Below, piece after piece: positions 33,956 to 42,321 of a DNA stretch of 64,000 nt. The notes beneath the pieces are model-generated. The model was not told the DNA's origin. It saw only the letters and a list, made by a program, of their open reading frames with translations, and made no database searches. A program made the translations under genes and the position numbers. How positions within the stretch are numbered: position 1 is the first letter of the stretch; each line of letters begins with the position of its first letter. Source of the stretch: Bacteroidota bacterium (GTDB taxonomy: Bacteria; Bacteroidota; Bacteroidia; Flavobacteriales; Flavobacteriaceae). Where the stretch lies: the NCBI GenBank assembly GCA_947447375.1, contig CANFJB010000009.1, positions 1-64,000 of the forward strand. Direction: 5' to 3'.

Positions 33956-36319
33956 TTAAAATTTGTAATTTATAGTGGTCATTATTTGTCTTGGTGCAAT
34001 TGGATTCATACTGTAATTTTCATGTACAGTATAATTTAGAACATTGGCAATATTTGATAACTTACTTAATATTGAAAATGATTTCCATTTGTAACCTAAA
34101 GAAAGGTCAAAGGTAGAAAATCCGTCAATAGGAATTCTTCTATCAGGCATAGTTTGCCCATAAGTATTGTTCCAGCCGCCTAATCTCTCGCCAATATAAT
34201 TCCCAATTACTCCAACACTTATTCCGTTTAATTTCCCGTTACTAATAGTATAGAATACACTAAAATTTGCTGTATTAGTAGGTGTTCTTGTTAATCGTTC
34301 CCCTTGAACAAAACTTCCAAAAGCTCCATTTGATTTAGTGAATTTCATTTCGTTATAGCTGTAACCTGCTAAAATAGTTAGCTCTTTTATAGGACTTGAC
34401 GTAATGTCAATTTCCAATCCTTTACTTGTTGTTTCTCCATTTAGAGTTTTAATATTGCTATTTGTGTTTGGTGTTCCGTCTAAATTCAACTCAGCAGTTT
34501 GAGCTAAATTACTATTAATGATGGTATATAAGGTAATATTTGTGCTTAATAATCCCTTAAAACAATCTTTTTTTATTCCAATTTCATACTGGTCAATTAT
34601 TGATGGTTTTAGTGTCTCATTATAAATAGTAACTCCTGAGTTTGGAGTAAATGAGTTGGAATAACTTGTAAAAATTGACGTGTTGTTTGTTGGCTGATAT
34701 ACAAATCCAATTTTAGGAGAAAAGGCGCTACTTGTTCTCTTTGGATCTGATGTAATGTTATTTGAAATTAAATTATTGTTTTCTGCTTGTGCTTCTTGCC
34801 ATGACCATCGTATTCCGACTAGTATTTTTATTTTTTCTTTTATTGAGATTAAATCTTGGAAGTAAATTCCGAAGTTATTAGTGGTAGTTTGAACAATTCT
34901 TGTATTTGTAGCTTCAGGAATAAATGTGTTTTGCTGGTAAATGTTTAAATTATAAATATTAATAGTATCGTAGAAAAATGGATTGAAAACATAATTATAA
35001 GCGTCAGCTATTGAATTGTCTAAATCCAGCCCTGTAAATAGTTGGTGTTTTATTTTTTCAGTTTTGTAAATTCCCGATAGGTTTATTTGGTTTGCAATCA
35101 GTCGTTCTTTGATTTTGTATTGCCCGAGGGGTCTATTCCAATCACCGTTTTCTATTGGTTGAATTCGTTCTGTGCCTTTCCAAGAGCGCTCAAAATTTTG
35201 AAATGAATTATTAATATTTAGCTTCCAATTCTCATTTAATTTGTGTTTGAACTGACTTGAAAAACTAGACTGATTGGTTTGTCCGTTCGACCATGTTGCG
35301 CCTAAATAAGTATTGCGAGGAATGTTTGCAATAGTTGTACCAATGGATCCAGTTCCAAAATCCGGTGTCCAATTGTCTATTAAGTAATCCCCTTGTAAAA
35401 GATATTCAGATTTTTTACTTTTTAATACTATGGAAGGATTGATGTAAAAGCGCTCCCGAGTTACAATATCTCTAAAGCTATTTGCTTTTTCATAGGTTGA
35501 AATCAATCTATAGGCAAAGTTCTTCGAGAAGGGCCCGTATAAATCTATTGTTGGTTTATTAAATGAATAACTACCAATTTGATAAGAAATTTCGCCACCA
35601 TTTTTGAAATGTGGTTTTTTGGTAACCAAATTTACGATTCCTCCGGGCGCTACATTACCAAATAAAAGAGCTGTTCCTCCTTTTAATACTTCTACTTTTT
35701 CCAAAGTAGCTACCTCAGGCATTGAACCTCCATTAGTTCGGAAACCATTTTTAAACACATTAGTTGCGGTCAAATCGTAACCTCTTGACCATATTGCTTC
35801 TTGTGCACCCCCTCTTGAAGATCCAATATAAACCCCGTTCACATTTTTTAATACTTCGCTCAAGCGTATGGTTTGTTGTTGTGCTAAAGTTGAATTTCCT
35901 ACTATTTGCAAACTTTGTGGTAAGTCAAATGGTTTTATTTCTAATCCAGAGAGAATAGTTTCCTTTTTCTTGTTTGGACTGTCCTTTATTTTAATTATTA
36001 TTTCTTTCAATTCATTAATTCCTTCGTTTAGTGTGAATTTCACAAAACAAGTTTCATTTTCTTTAACTAGAATTTCCTTTGTTTGTTTTTTTATTTTTTC
36101 TCCTTCTAATACTAATGTGTGAGTTCCTAATGGAAATTTTGGGATATAGAATTCTCCTTTTTCATCGGTTTTTATTGAAATTCCATTTTTTTCTTGTTTG
36201 ATAATCAAATTAGAAACAGGAAAACCATCGGTAGATTCAATTTTTCCTTTCACAATACCTTGGTTTTGACCGTAAAAATTTAAGAAGTTTAAAAGGAGCA
36301 AAATGAGATACTTTTTCAT
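33956..36319 (-). CDS. TonB-dependent receptor, siderophore type
   Basis: A 787-residue outer-membrane receptor. A signal peptide (ending NFYGQ) is followed by a carboxypeptidase-regulatory-like domain (about 20-110). The plug comes next (about 120-240, with LPQSLQIVGNSTLAQ and GTALLFGNVAPGGIVNLVTKKP, the siderophore-receptor signature), then a 22-strand barrel ending in the aromatic KF terminus. It imports a ferric siderophore or related metal chelate powered by TonB. It forms a two-gene operon with the PepSY protein. The upstream region holds an exact promoter and paired AT-rich palindromes that may be iron-regulator sites. Confidence 0.93.
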   Translation of the reverse strand: MKKYLILLLLNFLNFYGQNQGIVKGKIESTDGFPVSNLIIKQEKNGISIKTDEKGEFYIPKFPLGTHTLVLEGEKIKKQTKEILVKENETCFVKFTLNEGINELKEIIIKIKDSPNKKKETILSGLEIKPFDLPQSLQIVGNSTLAQQQTIRLSEVLKNVNGVYIGSSRGGAQEAIWSRGYDLTATNVFKNGFRTNGGSMPEVATLEKVEVLKGGTALLFGNVAPGGIVNLVTKKPHFKNGGEISYQIGSYSFNKPTIDLYGPFSKNFAYRLISTYEKANSFRDIVTRERFYINPSIVLKSKKSEYLLQGDYLIDNWTPDFGTGSIGTTIANIPRNTYLGATWSNGQTNQSSFSSQFKHKLNENWKLNINNSFQNFERSWKGTERIQPIENGDWNRPLGQYKIKERLIANQINLSGIYKTEKIKHQLFTGLDLDNSIADAYNYVFNPFFYDTINIYNLNIYQQNTFIPEATNTRIVQTTTNNFGIYFQDLISIKEKIKILVGIRWSWQEAQAENNNLISNNITSDPKRTSSAFSPKIGFVYQPTNNTSIFTSYSNSFTPNSGVTIYNETLKPSIIDQYEIGIKKDCFKGLLSTNITLYTIINSNLAQTAELNLDGTPNTNSNIKTLNGETTSKGLEIDITSSPIKELTILAGYSYNEMKFTKSNGAFGSFVQGERLTRTPTNTANFSVFYTISNGKLNGISVGVIGNYIGERLGGWNNTYGQTMPDRRIPIDGFSTFDLSLGYKWKSFSILSKLSNIANVLNYTVHENYSMNPIAPRQIMTTINYKF

Positions 36320-36349
36320 ATTTATTTAGACTGATTAAAAATAATATGC

Positions 36350-36380
36350 AAATGTAGTTTCTGATTTTTGTATTTCAAAA
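36350..36380 (-). promoter_or_regulatory. TonB receptor promoter
   Basis: On the minus strand -33 TTTG (36377-36380) and -7 TACATTTG (36350-36357) are separated by exactly 19 bases, the Bacteroidota consensus. It lies 31 bases before the receptor start. Confidence 0.75.
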
Positions 36381-36394
36381 GTTATTTAGAATAA

Positions 36395-36467
36395 TTATTA
36401 ATAATAATTTTTATCCAGCTGAGAATCTGAAAATTACGGAATGATTTTTTTTACAATTATTAATAAT
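36395..36467. promoter_or_regulatory. Two identical AT-rich palindromes upstream of the TonB receptor
   Basis: The 12-base palindrome ATTATTAATAAT occurs at 36395-36406 and again at 36456-36467 (extended to AATTATTAATAATT). The first lies just upstream of the receptor promoter. The hexamer symmetry resembles Fur-type operators, but AT-rich DNA makes chance occurrence possible. Confidence 0.35.
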
Positions 36468-36480
36468 TTTGAATACTAAA

Positions 36481-36551
36481 GCCCTAGCCCTGATGGAAGC
36501 GGTATCCCACGCTTTTTAGCGTGGATATAGCGTACAGCAGGAAATAGCTCC
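36481..36551 (+). repeat. Dispersed intergenic repeat, copy A
   Basis: This is one of five copies with conserved ends (AGCCCTGATGGAAGCGG at one side, ACAGCAGGAAATAGCTCC at the other) and a central hairpin, here CCACGCT/AGCGTGG (36507-36524). It lies between the TonB receptor and prfA, upstream of the prfA promoter. Confidence 0.85.
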
Positions 36552-36572
36552 AAAAAATCATAAATTGAATAC

Positions 36573-36603
36573 TTTATATTATCAACTATTTTTTGTAAAT
36601 TTG
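36573..36603 (+). promoter_or_regulatory. prfA promoter
   Basis: The -7 box TAAATTTG (36596-36603) lies 25 bases before prfA. A -33-like TTTA (36573-36576) lies 19 bases upstream of it. Confidence 0.6.
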
Positions 36604-36628
36604 CGCACTTAAATAAGGAAAAAATAAA

Positions 36629-37705
36629 ATGTTAGACAGACTTCAAATAGTAAAACAACGTTTCGATGAGATATCGGATTTGATTATTCAACCCGATGTG
36701 ATTAGCGATCAAAAGCGTTATGTACAATTGAATCAGGAATATAAAAGTTTGAAAGCGCTGGCCGATAAACGCAATGAATACATTGTGGTTTTAGGTAATA
36801 TAGAAGAAGCGAACGAGATTATTTCTGATGGGAGTGACGCCGATATGACTGAAATGGCGAAAATGCAATTGGAGGAAGCGAAAGAGAGATTGCCAATTTT
36901 GGAAGATGAAATTAAATTTTTATTGATTCCAAAAGATGCCGAAGATGCTAAAAACGTGATGGTAGAGATTAGAGCCGGAACGGGTGGTGATGAAGCGAGT
37001 ATTTTTGCCGGTGATTTGTTTAGAATGTATACTAAATATTGTGAAAATAGAGGTTGGAGAACTTCTGTAGTTGATATAAACGAAGGAACTTCTGGTGGAT
37101 TTAAAGAGGTTATTTTTGAAGTTACCGGTGAGGATGTTTACGGTACATTAAAATTTGAAGCTGGAGTTCACCGTGTTCAGCGTGTGCCACAAACAGAAAC
37201 CCAAGGTCGTGTGCATACTTCTGCAGCTACGGTTATGGTACTTCCTGAAGCAGAGGAATTTGATGTACAAATTGATATGAATGATGTTCGAATTGATTTC
37301 TTCTGTTCGTCAGGACCTGGAGGACAATCGGTAAATACTACAAAATCGGCCGTTCGTTTAACGCACGTTCCAACAGGTTTGGTAGCGCAATGTCAGGATC
37401 AAAAGTCGCAACACAAGAATAAAGACAAAGCAATGGATGTTTTACGTTCTAGATTATACGAACAAGAATTGGCTAAAAAACAAGCTGAAGATGCTACAAA
37501 ACGTTCGTCCCAAGTAAGTTCTGGAGACCGTTCGGCAAAAATTAGAACGTATAATTATTCTCAAGGTCGTGTAACTGATCACCGTGTAGGTTTGACTTTA
37601 TACGATTTAGGAAATATTATGAATGGTGATATTCAAAAAATTGTTGACGAATTGCAATTGGTTAACAACATGGAGAAATTGAAGGAAGCGAGTGAAGTAT
37701 TTTAA
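36629..37705 (+). CDS. prfA: Peptide chain release factor 1
   Basis: A 358-residue class I release factor that recognises UAA and UAG and triggers peptide release. The GGQ motif is at 231-233 in [12 protein letters not shown]. The codon-reading tripeptide is PQT (187-189) in [13 protein letters not shown], where E. coli RF1 has PAT; the RF1 type PxT is kept and RF2's SPF is absent. Length matches the family. It has its own promoter and is followed by a terminator. Confidence 0.96.
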   Translation: MLDRLQIVKQRFDEISDLIIQPDVISDQKRYVQLNQEYKSLKALADKRNEYIVVLGNIEEANEIISDGSDADMTEMAKMQLEEAKERLPILEDEIKFLLIPKDAEDAKNVMVEIRAGTGGDEASIFAGDLFRMYTKYCENRGWRTSVVDINEGTSGGFKEVIFEVTGEDVYGTLKFEAGVHRVQRVPQTETQGRVHTSAATVMVLPEAEEFDVQIDMNDVRIDFFCSSGPGGQSVNTTKSAVRLTHVPTGLVAQCQDQKSQHKNKDKAMDVLRSRLYEQELAKKQAEDATKRSSQVSSGDRSAKIRTYNYSQGRVTDHRVGLTLYDLGNIMNGDIQKIVDELQLVNNMEKLKEASEVF

Positions 37706-37712
37706 GGAGACC

Positions 37713-37742
37713 GATAGATAATAGACTGATAGATAATAGACT
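37713..37742 (+). repeat. Tandem 15-bp direct repeat
   Basis: GATAGATAATAGACT is present twice without a gap, directly behind the prfA stop codon and before its terminator. Confidence 0.85.
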
Positions 37743-37747
37743 AATAT

Positions 37748-37780
37748 ATGCCACACTGAATTAAGTTTGGCATTTTTTTT
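37748..37780 (+). terminator. Rho-independent terminator of prfA
   Basis: ATGCCA (37748-37753) pairs with TGGCAT (37768-37773), the stem extends with one mismatch, and a T run follows. The 3' stem overlaps TAAGTTTG (37762-37769), a possible pyrF -7 box. Confidence 0.75.
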
Positions 37781-37783
37781 AAA

Positions 37784-37821
37784 ACTTTGCGAACTTTGCG
37801 AAAAACTTTGCGAACTTTGCG
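37784..37821 (+). repeat. Four copies of ACTTTGCG in the pyrF leader
   Basis: ACTTTGCG begins at 37784, 37793, 37805 and 37814, arranged as two similar pairs, ending 15 bases before the pyrF ATG. The same octamer recurs in other gaps of the window. Confidence 0.8.
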
Positions 37822-37836
37822 GTTAAACACACAATA

Positions 37837-38649
37837 ATGACTACACAACAACTAATTGACCAAATTAAAATCAAAAAATCCTTTCTTTGTGTTGGATTAG
37901 ATGTTGATTTGAATAAAATCCCATCCCATTTATTAAAATTAGAAGATCCTATTTTCGAGTTTAATAAAGCGATAATTGATGCTACTCATGATTTAGCGGT
38001 TTCCTACAAGCCAAATACCGCTTTTTATGAAGCTTACGGAATTAAAGGTTGGATTTCTCTTCAAAAAACGATTAACTACATTAATGAGAAGTACCCAGCA
38101 CTTTTTACAATTGCAGATGCCAAACGCGGTGACATTGGAAATACATCTTCGATGTATGCAAGAGCTTTCTTTGAAGATTTGAATTTTGATAGTGTAACCG
38201 TCGCTCCGTATATGGGAAAAGATTCTGTGGAACCTTTCTTGGCATTTGAAAACAAACACACGATTCTATTGGCTCTAACTTCAAACGAAGGTGCTTTTGA
38301 TTTTCAAACCTTAAATGTAGACGGAAAAGAATTGTACCAACAGGTATTGGAAACATCCAAAACTTGGAAAAATTCAGAAAACTTAATGTATGTTGTAGGT
38401 GCTACAAAAGCAGAATATTTCACAGAAATTAGAAAAATTGTCCCTGATAGTTTCTTACTAGTTCCAGGTGTTGGCGCTCAAGGTGGAAGCCTTTCTGAAG
38501 TTTGCAAATACGGAATGAACTCCAATGTAGGCTTACTAATAAATTCTTCGAGAGCAATAATTTATGCTTCAAACGGAGTTGATTTTGCTGAAAAGGCTAG
38601 GGAAGAAGCTCAGAAAATGCAATTGGAAATGGCAGCTATTTTAAAATAG
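37837..38649 (+). CDS. pyrF: Orotidine 5'-phosphate decarboxylase (longer type)
   Basis: A 270-residue OMP decarboxylase giving UMP in pyrimidine synthesis. The catalytic lysine and aspartates lie in [29 protein letters not shown] binds substrate near the start, and [12 protein letters not shown] near the phosphate site is typical of the roughly 270-residue subfamily. It is convergent with the GH16 gene, with only two bases between their stop codons. The leader holds the ACTTTGCG repeats. Confidence 0.94.
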   Translation: MTTQQLIDQIKIKKSFLCVGLDVDLNKIPSHLLKLEDPIFEFNKAIIDATHDLAVSYKPNTAFYEAYGIKGWISLQKTINYINEKYPALFTIADAKRGDIGNTSSMYARAFFEDLNFDSVTVAPYMGKDSVEPFLAFENKHTILLALTSNEGAFDFQTLNVDGKELYQQVLETSKTWKNSENLMYVVGATKAEYFTEIRKIVPDSFLLVPGVGAQGGSLSEVCKYGMNSNVGLLINSSRAIIYASNGVDFAEKAREEAQKMQLEMAAILK

Positions 38650-38651
38650 TA

Positions 38652-40253
38652 CTATTTTTTAATGAACTTGTAGCTTTGAATACCGTTCTGAGAATTTACT
38701 TTTAAAATATAAATTCCTCTCTGATAATTGGATAAATTCAATGTTTTTTCATCTGAGTTTAATACAAAAGAATCCAATTCTTGTCCTAATAACGAGCTAA
38801 TTGAAATAGTTGCACCTATCAAATTTCCATTTGATTTAAGTGTTATTTCATCATTGGCAGGATTTGGGAAAAGCACCAAATTAGTTACTTTATTTACACT
38901 ATTTGTTTCTAAAGCTGTTTGTTGGTAAACCCTTACATAATCGACATCCATTGTAGATTGGACGAATCCAGCGGTTACACTAGGTTCAATCGCTACATTT
39001 AATAATATATATTGTTCTGCGTTAAATGGCCATGTATATTGATTTTTTACGGCTGGATTGTAGGTTAAATGATTAATTCCGTCAACACTGAAAGTTATTT
39101 TTTGAGAATCCCATTCCATTGCATAAATATGAAAATCGGTTGAAACTCCTGGTTTATTCTGTGCATTAGAAACGTATTCGTCAACTGTTAAATTCCCATT
39201 AATAGGATGGTGAACAGCGCTAGAAACAACGTTTTGATTGGTTCCCCAGTGTTCCATAATATCAATTTCTCCACATGCTGGCCAACTTGCCGTTCCGTAT
39301 GTACTAGTCCAATATCCTCCGGGTTCAATAATGTTTTTCCCAAGCATCCAAATAGCAGGCCATGTTCCAGCTCCTGTTGGAAGTTTAGCACGCACTTCTA
39401 CGCGACCATATTTAAATGCAAATTTTGAATTCAATCGCGCTGAGGTAAATTGTTTGGTCTTACCTTGATCAGTAAATGTTTCTCTTTTGGCTACAATACT
39501 TAGAATTCCATTATTAATTGTAGAATTCACTTGTCGGTTGGTATAATGTTGTAGTTCTCCGTTGTACCAGCTATTTCCATTTGGAAGTTGGGTTTGAGGA
39601 AACCATTTAGTAGTATTTATCCCTCCGTTAATATCAAATTCATCGCTCCAAACTAATGTATTGAAAACAGAAGCTGCGCCTGAATAGTAAAAATCATCTA
39701 TATAAGCCGTCACTAGTGAAGTATTATTTTCTCCATTTACTTGTAGAATGACTCTATTGAAATCCGAGCGATTCATAGGATTTTGAGAAGTAGGATCTAA
39801 ATTTATAAACGGGTCATTAGCAAAATTAAAGGTAATTGTTTGCCATTGATTTAATACTATAGGTTTTATTATTTCACATTGAGTAGCCCAAGGAGATACA
39901 TCGTTACCATTTTGTAATTTTAACGAAATTTGATTGGTTTGCGTTCCAGTAATTCCGCTTGAAGGAACATATATTTTTAAAGTAAAAACGCTACTTGTAT
40001 TCAAATTGTAATTAAAACCAGCATCAAAACGAACATTCGCATATTGTCCGCCAGCATCCGTATATTTTAAAACTTTTGCTGAAGTATTGATTCCATTCTG
40101 AAACGGATTAATGAATGCATTATCCATTCCGCAGTTGTCACCAAACCAAGTTGTTATGGTAGAATTTCCATCAAAATTATCCTGAGAAATTTGAGCTTGA
40201 GAAAATGAATTTATAGAAAATAATAAAACAAAAACAAAAATAAAATTACGCAT
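38652..40253 (-). CDS. Secreted GH16 endo-beta-glucanase (laminarinase-like) with T9SS type A sorting domain
   Basis: A 533-residue exported enzyme. After a signal peptide (ending NSFSQAQ) comes a jelly-roll carbohydrate-binding-like module (about 20-190), then the GH16 domain (about 195-440). The catalytic motif GEIDIMEHWG holds nucleophile Glu329, Asp331 and acid/base Glu334. The extra Met in ExDxMxE-type spacing points to the laminarinase branch, beta-1,3- or beta-1,3/1,4-glucan being the likely substrate. The last 80 residues (LVLFPNPANDEITL to SYKFIKK) form the T9SS type A domain. It stands alone rather than in a polysaccharide utilisation locus. Confidence 0.92.
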   Translation of the reverse strand: MRNFIFVFVLLFSINSFSQAQISQDNFDGNSTITTWFGDNCGMDNAFINPFQNGINTSAKVLKYTDAGGQYANVRFDAGFNYNLNTSSVFTLKIYVPSSGITGTQTNQISLKLQNGNDVSPWATQCEIIKPIVLNQWQTITFNFANDPFINLDPTSQNPMNRSDFNRVILQVNGENNTSLVTAYIDDFYYSGAASVFNTLVWSDEFDINGGINTTKWFPQTQLPNGNSWYNGELQHYTNRQVNSTINNGILSIVAKRETFTDQGKTKQFTSARLNSKFAFKYGRVEVRAKLPTGAGTWPAIWMLGKNIIEPGGYWTSTYGTASWPACGEIDIMEHWGTNQNVVSSAVHHPINGNLTVDEYVSNAQNKPGVSTDFHIYAMEWDSQKITFSVDGINHLTYNPAVKNQYTWPFNAEQYILLNVAIEPSVTAGFVQSTMDVDYVRVYQQTALETNSVNKVTNLVLFPNPANDEITLKSNGNLIGATISISSLLGQELDSFVLNSDEKTLNLSNYQRGIYILKVNSQNGIQSYKFIKK

Positions 40254-40285
40254 AAGCTATTAAAAGTACAATTGAATACTTAAAG

Positions 40286-40293
40286 CAAATCTA
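40286..40293 (-). promoter_or_regulatory. Candidate -7 box for the GH16 gene
   Basis: Reads TAGATTTG on the minus strand, an exact TAnnTTTG, 33 bases before the start codon. Confidence 0.45.
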
Positions 40294-40434
40294 ATAAATT
40301 TTATTACTTTACTGCTATTTTCAACCTATATTTAAACTATACACTTCTATTTATTTGAATAGTATCTACTTGTTAATATCACACTATTATTGAATTGTTT
40401 CGTAGAATTAATCTATATTTACAAAAAAAATCAA

Positions 40435-41217
40435 ATGATACATTTCACCGTTTATGAAAAAGACAAAGACGCCCAATGGGTAACTTTTGTTCATGGAGCG
40501 GGAGGAAGTTCATCCATTTGGTTCAAGCAAATTCGAGATTTCCAAAAACATTATAACGTCTTATTGTTGGATTTAAGAGGTCATGGAAATTCCAACCAAC
40601 AAATAAAAAAAGCATTCAAACAAAAGTATACTTTTTCGGCTTTAGCCAATGATATTTTGGAGGTTTTAGATCACCTTAAAATTCAAAAATCTCATTTTGT
40701 TGGAATTTCGTTGGGCACAATTCTCATTCGCCAATTGGCCGAAATGCACCCTGACCGAGTTCAAAGTATGATTCTTGGAGGGGCAATTCTAAAAATGAAT
40801 TTTAGATCTCAAATTTTAATGAGATTAGGAAATATGTTCAAATATGTTTTACCTTATTTAGTGCTTTATAAATTCTTTGCTTTTGTAATTATGCCCAATA
40901 AAAATCACAAGCAATCCCGATTGTTATTTATCAATGAAGCCAAAAAATTATACCAAAAAGAGTTTATAAAATGGTTTAAGTTAACTGCAGAAATCAATCC
41001 TATTTTAAAGTGGTTCCGACAAGAGGAGCTAAGTATTCCTACACTTTATATTATGGGCGAGGAAGATTATATGTTTCTGCCATCAGTGAGAAAAGTGGTT
41101 GAAAAACATTTTAAGTCATCGCAACTATTTGTAGTTCAACAATGCGGACATGTAGTGAATATTGAACAACCAATTACTTTTAATTCTACCGTAATTTCAT
41201 TTTTAAACAAGTTATAA
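40435..41217 (+). CDS. Alpha/beta hydrolase
   Basis: A 260-residue cytoplasmic hydrolase of the alpha/beta fold. The oxyanion-hole motif HGAGG (near residue 20), nucleophile elbow GISLGT (near residue 93), acid in MGEEDYMF and base in QQCGHVVNIEQP form a complete triad. Substrate is unknown; esterase or thioesterase action is equally possible. ATG 40435 is chosen: the frame extends to 40390, but a TATATTTA promoter-like box at 40414-40421 lies inside the longer version. Confidence 0.85.
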   Translation: MIHFTVYEKDKDAQWVTFVHGAGGSSSIWFKQIRDFQKHYNVLLLDLRGHGNSNQQIKKAFKQKYTFSALANDILEVLDHLKIQKSHFVGISLGTILIRQLAEMHPDRVQSMILGGAILKMNFRSQILMRLGNMFKYVLPYLVLYKFFAFVIMPNKNHKQSRLLFINEAKKLYQKEFIKWFKLTAEINPILKWFRQEELSIPTLYIMGEEDYMFLPSVRKVVEKHFKSSQLFVVQQCGHVVNIEQPITFNSTVISFLNKL

Positions 41218-41246
41218 AAAAAACCACTCCCCGAAAGCAGTGGTTT
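41214..41246. terminator. Terminator-like hairpin
   Basis: AAACCACT (41221-41228) pairs with AGTGGTTT (41239-41246). The A run on its left gives a T tail on the minus strand, so it best serves the DUF4197 gene, and weakly the hydrolase gene. Confidence 0.6.
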
Positions 41247-41343
41247 AATTCCCTAATAATTCAATATACTAATTTTAAACTACATTGCAAATATCTTACA
41301 GATTTGCAATTTCTGAGTTAAAATACGGTTATCAATTTGTTAT

Positions 41344-42075
41344 TTATTTTTTATCCTGCATTACAAAAACGCTTTGTAACAAACTCGAAGTTCTTGATTT
41401 CAAATTTACTCGAATCTCTTTTTCTTCAATTGCAATCATCGTAAAAACCCCCTTCATCGTTTGTTTGGTAACATAATCCTTCAAATCTGGATTTACTTTT
41501 TTTACTAATGGAACAGAATTGTATTTTGAAATCATTTGACTCCAAATTTTATCAGCATTTACTTTGTTCAATGAAGTCGCAATAACTGGACTGAATTTAT
41601 CATATAAAGCAGTAGAAGTTGCAGTTTCTAAATAGGTTGTAGCCGCTTTTTCATTTCCCATCAAAATGCTTTTCGCATCATTAAAATTCATGTTTTTCAC
41701 CGCATCAACAAATATCGGAGTCGCTTCCTTCACCGCATCTTCGGCAGCTCGATTTAAAACCACTAATCCTTGATCGGCCAAATTTGACATTCCCAAACTG
41801 CGCAAAGTTCGATCCACTTTTTGCAATTCTTCCGGCAATAAGATCTTCACCAATTCATTTTTGTAAAACCCGTCTTCAGCAGTCAATTTTGATACTTGCT
41901 TCGTAATTCCATTGTTCAAGGCCTCTTTTAAACCAGCACTTATGTCTGGTAAAGTATTGATTTTCGGCACATTGTTTACTTTTGGAATTTTACTTTCCGC
42001 CAATTTTTTTAAGTCACCAAATTGTGCGAAACTAACAATTGGTATCAATAATAAGAAAATTAGAACTTTTTTCAT
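41344..42075 (-). CDS. DUF4197 exported protein
   Basis: A 243-residue protein with a signal peptide (MKKVLIFLLLIPIVSFAQ) and a helical DUF4197 domain: ISAGLKEALNNGITKQVSKL near residue 45, YKNELVKILLPEEL and VKNMNFNDAKSILMGNE. Periplasmic or surface location is likely. Function unknown. ATG 42075 precedes the signal peptide; the longer frame to 42114 is less likely. It is divergent from icmF across repeat copy B. Confidence 0.85.
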   Translation of the reverse strand: MKKVLIFLLLIPIVSFAQFGDLKKLAESKIPKVNNVPKINTLPDISAGLKEALNNGITKQVSKLTAEDGFYKNELVKILLPEELQKVDRTLRSLGMSNLADQGLVVLNRAAEDAVKEATPIFVDAVKNMNFNDAKSILMGNEKAATTYLETATSTALYDKFSPVIATSLNKVNADKIWSQMISKYNSVPLVKKVNPDLKDYVTKQTMKGVFTMIAIEEKEIRVNLKSRTSSLLQSVFVMQDKK

Positions 42076-42123
42076 GTAATTTATTTTACTAATTCTGTGC
42101 AAACTCCGTACCAATTTTTATTT

Positions 42124-42190
42124 GGAGCTATTTCCTGCTATCTGCTATATCCACGCAAGGGCGTGGGATGTCGCTGCTATCAGGGCTAGA
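42124..42190 (-). repeat. Dispersed intergenic repeat, copy B
   Basis: This is the same element as copy A, inverted: GGAGCTATTTCCTGCTATC at the left end and TATCAGGGCTAGA at the right. The central hairpin is CCACGC/GCGTGG. It sits between DUF4197 and icmF. Confidence 0.85.
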
Positions 42191-42321
42191 GTTCACGATA
42201 ATTTAGAAATTTTAATTTATTTATGAAAATTCGATTATCATTAACTATGTTTTTTCCTATTATTTATAAATAATTTTTAAAAAACTCGTAAATTGCACCT
42301 TCAAAATTATCACATTCATAA

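Noticed and set aside
36481..36551. Rho-independent terminator for a gene before prfA
   Set aside because: The hairpin is part of a five-copy repeat found in different orientations, and no gene reads into it from the left.
36629..37705. Altered stop-codon specificity of RF1 because PQT replaces PAT
   Set aside because: The PxT frame typical of RF1 is kept, I recall PQT as common in Bacteroidota, and genes in the window use TAA, TAG and TGA normally.
38105..38356. Minus-strand frames overlapping pyrF
   Set aside because: Several overlapping antisense frames exist here, all shadows of the conserved pyrF sequence.
42076..42321. Cobalamin riboswitch before icmF
   Set aside because: No B12-box-like sequence or suitable multi-helix fold was seen; the structured part is copy B of the dispersed repeat.
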